64,000 nucleotides of DNA. Source: Actinacidiphila acididurans (GTDB taxonomy: Bacteria; Actinomycetota; Actinomycetes; Streptomycetales; Streptomycetaceae). Of the stretch, positions 58,221 through 64,000 are shown piece after piece (position 1 is the first letter of the stretch; each line of letters starts with the position of its first letter). A program made the position numbers and the translations under genes. The stretch spans positions 62,001 through 126,000 of the forward strand of contig NZ_JADKYB010000025.1 in assembly GCF_016918855.1 (NCBI RefSeq). Reading direction: 5' to 3'. Under the pieces are notes generated by a model. That model made no database searches. It saw only the letters and a program-made list of their open reading frames with translations, and had not been told where the DNA came from.

Positions 58221-58336
58221 ACCGGGCAGGCGGTGGCGAATCGACTCGCCTCTCTCCTGGCGCCCGTCCGCCTCGCCGGCGGCTCGTCCCGGGCCGCGTG
58301 ACGGACGACCCGGAACCGGTCGCCGCAACGATCCGC

Positions 58337-59221
58337 TCAGACCGGCGGCCAGGGGATCGACGGCCACTGTCCGCCGGGCACCGGGTGGACGCGGGTCTCC
58401 AGCAACCGGGTCACCCGGGCCCGCAGCGCGGCCGACTCGGCGGTGGTGATCAGCTCCGCCAGCCGCTCGCCCAGCGCCCCGGACAGCTCGCGGTCGAGCC
58501 CTTCCAGGACGGTCACGGCCTCGGCCGGCAACGGCTCGCCCGCCCAGCCCCACAGCAGGGTGCGCAGCTTGTCGTCGGTGTGGAAGGTGACGCCGTGGTC
58601 GATGCCGTAGACCCGGCCGCCGGGGCCGGGCAGCAGGTGGCCGCCCTTGCGGTCGGCGTTGTTGATGACCGCGTCGAGTACGGCTATCCGGCGCAGCCGT
58701 ATGTCGTCCGCGTGCACCAGCAGCGCGGTGCGGCCTTCCTCGATCTCCGCCTCCACCACGGCCTTCCAGCCGGCCGCGGGCTCGTCGTCCTCGGTGAGGG
58801 CGAGCAGCGCGCCGTCCTGTTCGCCGGGCGAGTCGATCCACAGCTGGACCATGCCCTGGCCGTACGGTCCCTCGCGCAGCACGGTGGGCGGCACCAGAGA
58901 CCAGCCGGTGGCCTCGGAGACCAGGTAGGCGGCGACCTCGCGCTGGGCGAGGGTGCCGTCGGGGAAGTCCCACAGCGGGCGCTCGCCCGCGACGGGCTTG
59001 TAGACGCACGCGAGGGTGGCGCCGGCGTGCTCGCTCTCGCAGTACAGCACCGCGTTGGAGGCGTCGGTGACCCGGCCGCGGACGGTCAGTTCCCCGTGCA
59101 GCAGCGCCTCGGTCGCCGCGGGGCCCGCGTCCCCGGTTCTGCCGCCGGCCCCGGCCGCGGACGCGTCCGCGGCGCCCCCGGTGCTCAGGCCGACCTCCGG
59201 TACCCGTTCTGACGCGGGCAT
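58337..59221 (-). CDS. SCO1664-family protein (PI3/4-kinase-like fold), function unknown
   Basis: A 294-aa protein of a conserved actinobacterial family. After a variable Ala/Gly tail, the core shows AVLYCESEHAGATLACVYKPVAGERPLWDFPDGTLAQREVAAYLVSE, a Lys in a P-loop-less kinase-like lobe, LRRIAVLDAVINNADRKGGHLL (catalytic-loop-like D..N.DRK) and YGIDHGVTFH (metal Asp). This pattern resembles phosphatidylinositol 3/4-kinase folds, so phosphotransfer is possible. The ATG at 59221 has GGAAGGA upstream and overlaps the DUF3090 gene by 37 nt. Neighbours are DUF3090 and a histidine phosphatase; mshC follows by 128 nt. No function is established to my knowledge. Confidence 0.83.
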   Translation of the reverse strand: MPASERVPEVGLSTGGAADASAAGAGGRTGDAGPAATEALLHGELTVRGRVTDASNAVLYCESEHAGATLACVYKPVAGERPLWDFPDGTLAQREVAAYLVSEATGWSLVPPTVLREGPYGQGMVQLWIDSPGEQDGALLALTEDDEPAAGWKAVVEAEIEEGRTALLVHADDIRLRRIAVLDAVINNADRKGGHLLPGPGGRVYGIDHGVTFHTDDKLRTLLWGWAGEPLPAEAVTVLEGLDRELSGALGERLAELITTAESAALRARVTRLLETRVHPVPGGQWPSIPWPPV

Positions 59222-59775
59222 ACGTGTCCTTCCGGGTCCAGGGGGAGGCTGCACAGCGGGCAGGGCGGGCGGCCGGCGGAGACCACGTCCAGGGCGCGCT
59301 TGGCGAAGGAGCGGGCCTGGGCGCCGGTGAGCATGACCCGCAGCAGCGGCGGGCCGTTCTCGTCGTCCTGGAGCAACTGCTCCTCGGCCGCCTCCAGGTC
59401 CTCCTCGTCCTCACCGGCCAGTTCGACCAGCGCCTGCGCCTCGATGACCATGCGGTCGTGGGCGCCGTCCCAGGCCAGGGCCATGGTGCCGACCCGGAAC
59501 TCCTCCTCCACCGGGACGTCGAGCGGGGCGGTGTCGGAGAGTTCGGACGGGGCGACGGCGGGCACGGGCGCATTGCCGCCGGTGCGGCGGACGACCTCGT
59601 CCAGCAGCTCGTCGATGCGCTCGGCCAGCGCGGCCACCTGGGTCTTCTCCAGAGCCACGCTGGTGGTCCGGCCGCCGGCGGTGGCCTGCAGGAAGAACGT
59701 CCGCTGGCCCGGCTGGCCGACAGTCCCGGCCACGAAGCGGTCCGGGTGCTCGTAGTGGAAGACCTGACGGGGCAC
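59185..59775 (-). CDS. DUF3090 zinc-binding protein, function unknown
   Basis: A 196-aa protein: PRQVFHYEHPDRFVAGTVGQPGQRTFFLQA at the N-terminus, an acidic middle (ELAGEDEEDLEAAEEQLLQDDENG) and a C-terminal zinc knuckle CPLCSLPLDPEGHVCPRQNGY. The family is conserved in actinobacteria next to a SCO1664-like gene and a histidine phosphatase. The gene has a GGAGCAGGAC site before the GTG at 59775, and overlaps the SCO1664-like gene by 37 nt, so the two are coupled. The role is unknown; one could guess a regulatory or scaffolding partner for the kinase-like protein. Confidence 0.85.
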   Translation of the reverse strand: MPRQVFHYEHPDRFVAGTVGQPGQRTFFLQATAGGRTTSVALEKTQVAALAERIDELLDEVVRRTGGNAPVPAVAPSELSDTAPLDVPVEEEFRVGTMALAWDGAHDRMVIEAQALVELAGEDEEDLEAAEEQLLQDDENGPPLLRVMLTGAQARSFAKRALDVVSAGRPPCPLCSLPLDPEGHVCPRQNGYRRSA

Positions 59776-59933
59776 GTCCTGCTCCGTTTGCTCGACGGTT
59801 TGGCTGCTTGCCTGGGGTTACCAGTGTTTGTCCGTGGTCCTGCGTTGTTCTGCCCGCGCGGTGTTTGCCCTGCGAGGTTGTTGCGGGTTCAGCGATTGCA
59901 CCTGCCGGTCACACAGCCTACTGCGGAAGCTGA

Positions 59934-60671
59934 TCACAGGGTGCCGGTTGAGCCCCCCACCACGGCGTCGCCGGAGGCCGCGGCGGCTTCCGGTGACTGC
60001 GGCGATTGCGCCGCGTCGCCCTCCGGCCGTTCGGGCGGCATCAGCGAGGTGAGGTCGCCGGTGTCGCCGAGGCGCAGCAGGAACGGGCGGTAGGGGGTGT
60101 AGCGGATCACGGTGACCGAGCAGGGCTCGGTGCCGATCCGCTGGAAGAGGTCCAGGTGCAGGCCCAGCGCGTCGGCCGCGAGCGCCTTGATGATGTCACC
60201 GTGCGAGCAGACCAGGTAGAGCGCGTCCTCGCCGTGCTCGGCGGCGATCCGGACGTTCCAGTCGCGTATCGCGTCCACCGCGCGGGCCTGCATCCCGCGC
60301 ATCGACTCGCCCTCCTCGCCCGGGAAGACGGCGGCCGAGGGGTGGCGCTGGACGGTGGCCCACAGCGGCTCCTCGGCGAGTTCGCCGAGCTTGCGGCCGG
60401 TCCAGTCGCCGTAGTGGCACTCGCCCACCCGGTCGTCGGTGTGCAGCGGCAGCTCCGGCCGGGTGTCCAGCAGCGGCTGAACGGTCTCCCGGCAGCGCTG
60501 GAGGGGGCTGCTGACGACGGCGGCCAGCGGGAGCGCGGCCAGCCGGGCGGCGAGCGCGGTGGCCTGCGCCCGGCCGGTGTCGTCCAGGGCGACGCCCGGG
60601 CTCCAGCCGGCCAGTATTCCCTCGGCGTTGGCGGTGGACCGGCCGTGCCGGACCAGGATCACGGTGGGCAT
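59934..60671 (-). CDS. Histidine phosphatase (phosphomutase-like, MSMEG_4193 type)
   Basis: A 245-aa member of the histidine phosphatase superfamily. Catalytic VILVRHGRSTANAEGILAGW has the phospho-accepting His (RHG), with the second His in LYLVCSHGDIIKALAADALG and the acid Glu in DDRVGECHYGDW. It should remove phosphate from a small molecule or protein. It is first in the minus-strand group DUF3090/SCO1664-like/mshC; the gap to DUF3090 is 158 nt. The ATG at 60671 has TACGGT 7 nt upstream and no ribosome site, so it is possibly leaderless. The C-terminal 25 residues are a low-complexity Ala/Ser tail. Confidence 0.9.
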   Translation of the reverse strand: MPTVILVRHGRSTANAEGILAGWSPGVALDDTGRAQATALAARLAALPLAAVVSSPLQRCRETVQPLLDTRPELPLHTDDRVGECHYGDWTGRKLGELAEEPLWATVQRHPSAAVFPGEEGESMRGMQARAVDAIRDWNVRIAAEHGEDALYLVCSHGDIIKALAADALGLHLDLFQRIGTEPCSVTVIRYTPYRPFLLRLGDTGDLTSLMPPERPEGDAAQSPQSPEAAAASGDAVVGGSTGTL

Positions 60672-60678
60672 GACCGCA

Positions 60679-60684
60679 ACCGTA
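60679..60684 (-). promoter_or_regulatory. Candidate -10 box of the histidine phosphatase gene (leaderless)
   Basis: TACGGT on the minus strand ends 7 nt before the ATG. Confidence 0.35.
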
Positions 60685-60923
60685 ACCCTTCCCGGGCGGG
60701 GGCGTTGTGCTGGGTGACGGCCGTGGCGGGGAAGATCCCCCCGAGCCCCCACCACGGCCGCGGATCTGCCCGCTCGTGTCCCGCCGGCCCCGCCCGTCCC
60801 ATCCGCGTCGTCCCGGGCCGGGCGGCCCGGCGGGAGCGGGTGTTCGAGGGTCCCCACGGTCCGGCCCCGTGGGTAGGGTGCAGCAGGGGTCGAGGGGCCC
60901 CGGGGCCCGGGATCTCGAAGCAG

Positions 60924-61544
60924 GTGGCGATGTTCAGCAAGGCGACGAGAAGCCGTCCGCCGGCGGCACCCGGTTCCGCGCCCGCGGGGACGGACTGGTC
61001 GCCGTACACCCGCCTGGAGGACGCCGCCCGGGTCTACTTCCTGCACGCCGAGGTCGCGCTCGACGCGATCGCCGGGGTGCTGGGCCGCCGCCGGGTGCGC
61101 GGCTTCACCCTGGAGCGGGTGGTCGACCTGACCGAGGCCGGGGCCTCGGTGTGGCAGGAGGCCGCGGTCTGCGACGGGCGGCGGCTGATCCTGTGGCACA
61201 GCGAGGAGATGGCCGACGACAGCGCGCCGGGCGGCAGCGTGCTGGACTCTTCGGTGCAGGTGCTGCCGCTGGCCGCCATCGGGCACGTGGGGATGCGGAC
61301 CCTGGTCGGGCGGGACGAGCGGGGCCGGCGGGTGGACCGCGGGGTCTACCTGGTGCTGGCCACCGAAGTGCCGCACGAGCTGTTCCCGGTGCAGCCCGAC
61401 CCGGACGCCTCGCAGCAGGGCGCGACCGCCAAGATCCGCCCCGAGTCCTTCCGGTTCAGCAAGTCGCTGGACGACGGCGGGGCCGGCCAGATAGCCCGGC
61501 TGATCGACTTCGGCCGGCTGCTGGGGCGGCTCGTCCCGGGCTGA
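60924..61544 (+). CDS. Conserved hypothetical protein
   Basis: A 206-aa protein from the GTG at 60924 (an ATG at 60930 is also possible). The body begins WSPYTRLEDAARVYFLHAEVALDAIAGVLGRRRVRGFTLERVVDLTEAGASVWQEAAVCDGRRLILWHSEEMADD and ends RPESFRFSKSLDDGGAGQIARLIDFGRLLGRLVPG. It is predicted soluble, with no signal or membrane helix. TAGGGT occurs at 60884-60889 upstream, so a leader of about 30 nt is likely. It is divergent from the histidine phosphatase. I do not recognise a function. Confidence 0.7.
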   Translation: MAMFSKATRSRPPAAPGSAPAGTDWSPYTRLEDAARVYFLHAEVALDAIAGVLGRRRVRGFTLERVVDLTEAGASVWQEAAVCDGRRLILWHSEEMADDSAPGGSVLDSSVQVLPLAAIGHVGMRTLVGRDERGRRVDRGVYLVLATEVPHELFPVQPDPDASQQGATAKIRPESFRFSKSLDDGGAGQIARLIDFGRLLGRLVPG

Positions 61545-61650
61545 AGAGGCCCATCGCAGGGGCCGTACGAAAGCCACCGGGCCGAGCGGCGGACGTACGA
61601 TCCGCCGCCCTGCCCCTGTGTCACGCGCCGTCAGATCAGGTCGGATCGGG

Positions 61651-62700
61651 TCAGGCCAGGCCGGCCCGCTCCAGCGCCGCCACGCCCGCGCGCAGCCCTG
61701 CCACCCGCTCCTCCAGGGAGAAGCCGGCCGGCGCCAGGGTGAGGGTGGTGACACCCGCGGCCGCGTACTGCGCCATCCGGTCGGCGATCCGCTCGACGGA
61801 GCCCAGCAGGCAGGTCGAGTCGATGAGCTGCTGCGGCACGGCGGCCGCGGCGCCCTCCTTGTCGCCGCCCAGGTACTTGTCCTGGATCTCGGCGGCCTCC
61901 TTCTCGTATCCCATGCGCTGGGCCAGCCGGTTGTAGAAGTTCTGCTCGCGGCTGCCCATGCCGCCCACGTAGAGCGCGGTGTACGGGCGGAAGATGTCGG
62001 CGAGCGCGCCGAGGTCGTCGCCGAGGGCCAGCGGCAGCGTCGGGCACACGTCGAAGCCGTCCAGGGTCAGGCCCGCCTTCTCCCGGCCGGCCCGCAGCGG
62101 CCGCAGCGCGGTCTCCTCCAGGTGCTCCGCGGAGGGGAAGATCAGCAAGGCGCCGTCGGCGATCTCGCCCGTCTGGGTCAGGTTCTTCGGCCCGATGGCG
62201 GCGATGTAGAGGGGGATGTGCTCGCGCTGCGGGTGCACGGTGAGCTTGAGCGGCTTGCCCGGGCCGCCGGGCAGCGGCAGCGTCCAGTGCTCGCCCTCGT
62301 ACGACAGCCGCTCGCGCGCCATCGCCTTGCGGACGATCTCGACGTACTCCCGGGTGCGGGCCAGCGGCTTGTCGAACCTGACGCCGTACCAGCCCTCGGA
62401 GACCTGCGGGCCGGAGACGCCCAGGCCCAGCCGGAAGCGGCCGCCGGACAGCGAGTCGAGGGTGGCGGCGGTCATCGCGGTCATCGCCGGGGTGCGGGCG
62501 GGGATCTGCAGGATCGCGGAGCCGACGTCGATCCGCTCGGTCTGCGCGGCCACCCAGGAGAGCACGGTGGGCGCGTCGGAGCCGTACGCCTCGGCGGCCC
62601 AGCAGACCGAGTAGCCGAGTCTGTCCGCCTCCTGAGCCACGGCCAGGTTGTCGGTGTCCATGCCCGCGCCCCAGTAGCCGAGGTTGATGCCCAGCCGCAT
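61651..62700 (-). CDS. LLM-class F420-dependent oxidoreductase
   Basis: A 349-aa luciferase-like TIM-barrel protein. It starts MRLGINLGYWGAGMDTDNLAVAQEADRLGYSVCWAAEAYGSDAPTVLSWVAAQTERIDVG, the usual F420 LLM head, with the SGGRFRLGLGVSGPQVSEGWYGVRFDKPLARTREYVEIVR cofactor segment and IPLYIAAIGPKNL. It should transfer hydride between F420 and an unknown substrate. A ribosome site AAGGGG precedes the ATG at 62700. It is divergent from the aldo/keto reductase at 62829. Confidence 0.92.
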   Translation of the reverse strand: MRLGINLGYWGAGMDTDNLAVAQEADRLGYSVCWAAEAYGSDAPTVLSWVAAQTERIDVGSAILQIPARTPAMTAMTAATLDSLSGGRFRLGLGVSGPQVSEGWYGVRFDKPLARTREYVEIVRKAMARERLSYEGEHWTLPLPGGPGKPLKLTVHPQREHIPLYIAAIGPKNLTQTGEIADGALLIFPSAEHLEETALRPLRAGREKAGLTLDGFDVCPTLPLALGDDLGALADIFRPYTALYVGGMGSREQNFYNRLAQRMGYEKEAAEIQDKYLGGDKEGAAAAVPQQLIDSTCLLGSVERIADRMAQYAAAGVTTLTLAPAGFSLEERVAGLRAGVAALERAGLA

Positions 62701-62814
62701 GCCAGTCCCCTTTACCGGTCAGTAACGTCGTTGTCCTTCCGGACTGTAGCGTCCCGGACCGGCTCGCGCGCCTGTCGGGTACGTCACTGCTGCCCATTCG
62801 GCGGTCGCGGGCGC

Positions 62815-62820
62815 TAGCCT
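62815..62820 (+). promoter_or_regulatory. Candidate -10 box of the aldo/keto reductase gene (leaderless)
   Basis: TAGCCT ends 8 nt before the ATG at 62829. Confidence 0.4.
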
Positions 62821-62828
62821 CAGCGTTC

Positions 62829-63809
62829 ATGGAGCATAGGCACCTCGGCCGCACCGGGCTGCGCGTGTCCCGGTTGGGACTCGGCACCCTCACCTGGGGA
62901 CGCGGTACCGGCGAACGCGACGCGGCGGACCAGCTCAAGGCGTTCTGGAACGCGGGCGGCTCGCTGGTCGACACGGCCGACGTGTACGCCGACGGCGGGG
63001 CGGAATATCTGCTCGGCCGGCTGATCGAGGACCTGGTGCCGCGCTCGGACCTGGTGATCGCCACCAAGGCGGGGTCCGTGCCCGATCCGTACCGGCGGTT
63101 CGACACCTCCCGGGGACACCTGCTGGGCGCGCTGGACGCCTCGCTCCAGCGGCTCGGCACGGACTACGTGGACCTGTGGCAGGTCCACGCGTTCGACCCG
63201 GAGACGCCGCTGGACGAGACGCTCCAGGCGCTCGACATCGCGGTCAGCTCCGGGCGGGCCCGGTACGTGGGGGTGTCCAACTTCTGCGGCTGGCAGCTCG
63301 CCAAGGCCGCGGCCTGGCAGCTCGCCACCACCGGCCGCACTCCGCTGGCCAGTACGCAGATGGAGTACTCGCTGCTCCAGCGCGGGGTGGAGCGGGAGGT
63401 GCTGCCCGCGGCCCTGGACATGGGAGTCGGGCTGCTGCCGTCCTCGCCGCTGGGCCGCGGGGTGCTCACCGGGAAGTACCGGCACGGCACACCGCCGGAC
63501 TCGCGCGGCGGCTCGGAGGACATGGCCGCCTTCGTCGCCCCCTACCTCGACGAGACCGCCCGGCTCATCGTGGACGCGCTCTCGATAGCCGCGGACGGGC
63601 TGGCCGTCTCCCCGCTCCAGGTGGCCCTGGCCTGGGTCCGCGACCGGCCGGGCGTGACCGCGCCCATCGTGGGGGCCCGCAACGCCGCTCAGCTCGAGGC
63701 GGCGTTGTCGGTGGAGGCCCTTACGCTTCCGGCAGAGATCTGTCTGGCGCTGGACGATGTCTCGGCGCCGCTGCACCGCTATCCGGACCACGACTGGAGC
63801 ACGCTCTGA
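62829..63809 (+). CDS. Aldo/keto reductase
   Basis: A 326-aa AKR with tetrad Asp48, Tyr53 (LVDTADVYADG), Lys80 (VIATKAG) and His120 (LWQVHAFD), and the NADPH-binding end APIVGARNAAQLEAAL. It belongs to the large AKR group of general NADPH carbonyl reductases. Substrate unknown. It is divergent from the LLM oxidoreductase and 35 nt before the last gene of the window. The ATG at 62829 agrees with the -10 box 8 nt upstream. Confidence 0.92.
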   Translation: MEHRHLGRTGLRVSRLGLGTLTWGRGTGERDAADQLKAFWNAGGSLVDTADVYADGGAEYLLGRLIEDLVPRSDLVIATKAGSVPDPYRRFDTSRGHLLGALDASLQRLGTDYVDLWQVHAFDPETPLDETLQALDIAVSSGRARYVGVSNFCGWQLAKAAAWQLATTGRTPLASTQMEYSLLQRGVEREVLPAALDMGVGLLPSSPLGRGVLTGKYRHGTPPDSRGGSEDMAAFVAPYLDETARLIVDALSIAADGLAVSPLQVALAWVRDRPGVTAPIVGARNAAQLEAALSVEALTLPAEICLALDDVSAPLHRYPDHDWSTL

Positions 63810-63844
63810 GCCGTGGCTCCGCGCACCCTCCGGAGGCCCGCACC

Positions 63845-64000
63845 GTGACCGACCGCCCGCACCGCCCCGACCGCACCCCTGCCGCGCCCCCGTCCGGCTC
63901 CCCCGGACAGCAGGGTGCGGACCTGGCCGGCCTGGCCGCGGCGGTCCGCTCCATCGAGCGCGGCGAACACCCGTCGGCTCCCGCCCCCCGCGGTGACGCC
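63845..64000 (+). CDS. Start of a hypothetical protein gene (runs off window)
   Basis: From the GTG at 63845 the frame reads VTDRPHRPDRTPAAPPSGSP, then GADLAGLAAAVRSIERGEHP, and is open to the edge. GGAGG lies 9 nt upstream of the GTG. The start is Pro/Arg-rich and followed by a helix. In Streptomyces a helix-hairpin-helix DNA-repair-type protein often lies at this place, but the part needed to judge that is outside the window. Confidence 0.6.
   Translation, partial: MTDRPHRPDRTPAAPPSGSPGQQGADLAGLAAAVRSIERGEHPSAPAPRGDA

Noticed and set aside
1..64000. CRISPR arrays, rRNA, tRNA, insertion sequences, phage genes or replication origin
   Set aside because: No spaced short repeats, no rRNA or tRNA-like segments, no transposase or integrase and no DnaA-box cluster were seen while reading both strands. 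A tRNA scan and covariance-model search would be decisive.

Overview
The window is very GC-rich, uses GTG and ATG starts and GC-ending codons, and carries a proteasome/Pup locus, mycothiol biosynthesis (mshC), a twin-arginine translocase and an F420-type oxidoreductase. This points to an actinobacterium. The glycerol operon with a GylR-type regulator, the dispersed 'GGGGCGCGGGGAACTGCGCG' repeats and the gene order point to Streptomyces or a close relative. The core order (helY, tatC, tatA, pafC, pafB, pafA, prcA, prcB, pup, dop, arc, trmI, metH, PAC2, mshC, then three conserved uncharacterised genes) matches, from memory, the Rv2092c-Rv2136c region of Mycobacterium tuberculosis. Several catabolic blocks are inserted into it.

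Layout. 1-7.3 kb: an AmtR-like TetR regulator (partial) faces a four-gene operon of two DUF1989 proteins, a biotin-dependent urea/guanidine carboxylase and allophanate hydrolase, with a 20-bp palindrome in between. 7.3-7.75 kb: non-coding, with a 142-bp tandem repeat. 7.75-26.7 kb, mostly minus strand: helY, diacylglycerol kinase, tatC/tatA, two small genes, pafC/pafB, two FKBP prolyl isomerases, pafA, an MFS/LacI divergent pair, prcA, prcB, pup, dop and the proteasomal ATPase arc/mpa. Together these encode Pup ligation (PafA), Pup removal (Dop), substrate unfolding (ARC) and degradation (PrcAB); PafBC is a DNA-damage transcription activator. 27-40 kb: ferredoxin, a secreted protein, tRNA m1A methyltransferase, a site-2 protease, a RecB-like nuclease, an orphan response regulator, two tandem peptide-binding lipoproteins, a HAD phosphatase and metH.

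40.4-45.5 kb: the glycerol regulon gylR-glpF-glpK-glpD, with the same GylR-type palindrome in front of gylR and of glpF. 45.5-55.2 kb: an accessory island with a Lnu(B)-like nucleotidyltransferase, a FadR-type GntR regulator and a seven-gene minus-strand operon for non-phosphorylative L-fucose use: L-fuconate dehydratase, SDR, ABC importer (binding protein, ATPase, permease), aldo/keto reductase and lactonase-type amidohydrolase. A perfect 10-10-10 inverted repeat lies at its promoter. 55.5-64 kb: PAC2 protein, repeats, mshC, a conserved trio (SCO1664-like kinase fold, DUF3090 zinc protein, histidine phosphatase), a hypothetical protein, an LLM oxidoreductase, an aldo/keto reductase and the start of one more gene.

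The less described items are: the conserved trio beside mshC; the fucose regulon motif, whose half-sites also occur as a triple direct repeat after glpD; the Lnu(B)-like enzyme; a set of -10 boxes 6-9 nt before start codons that predict leaderless mRNAs; and repeat-like DNA inside a sugar ABC ATPase gene. All calls come from reading the sequence. No database search was run.
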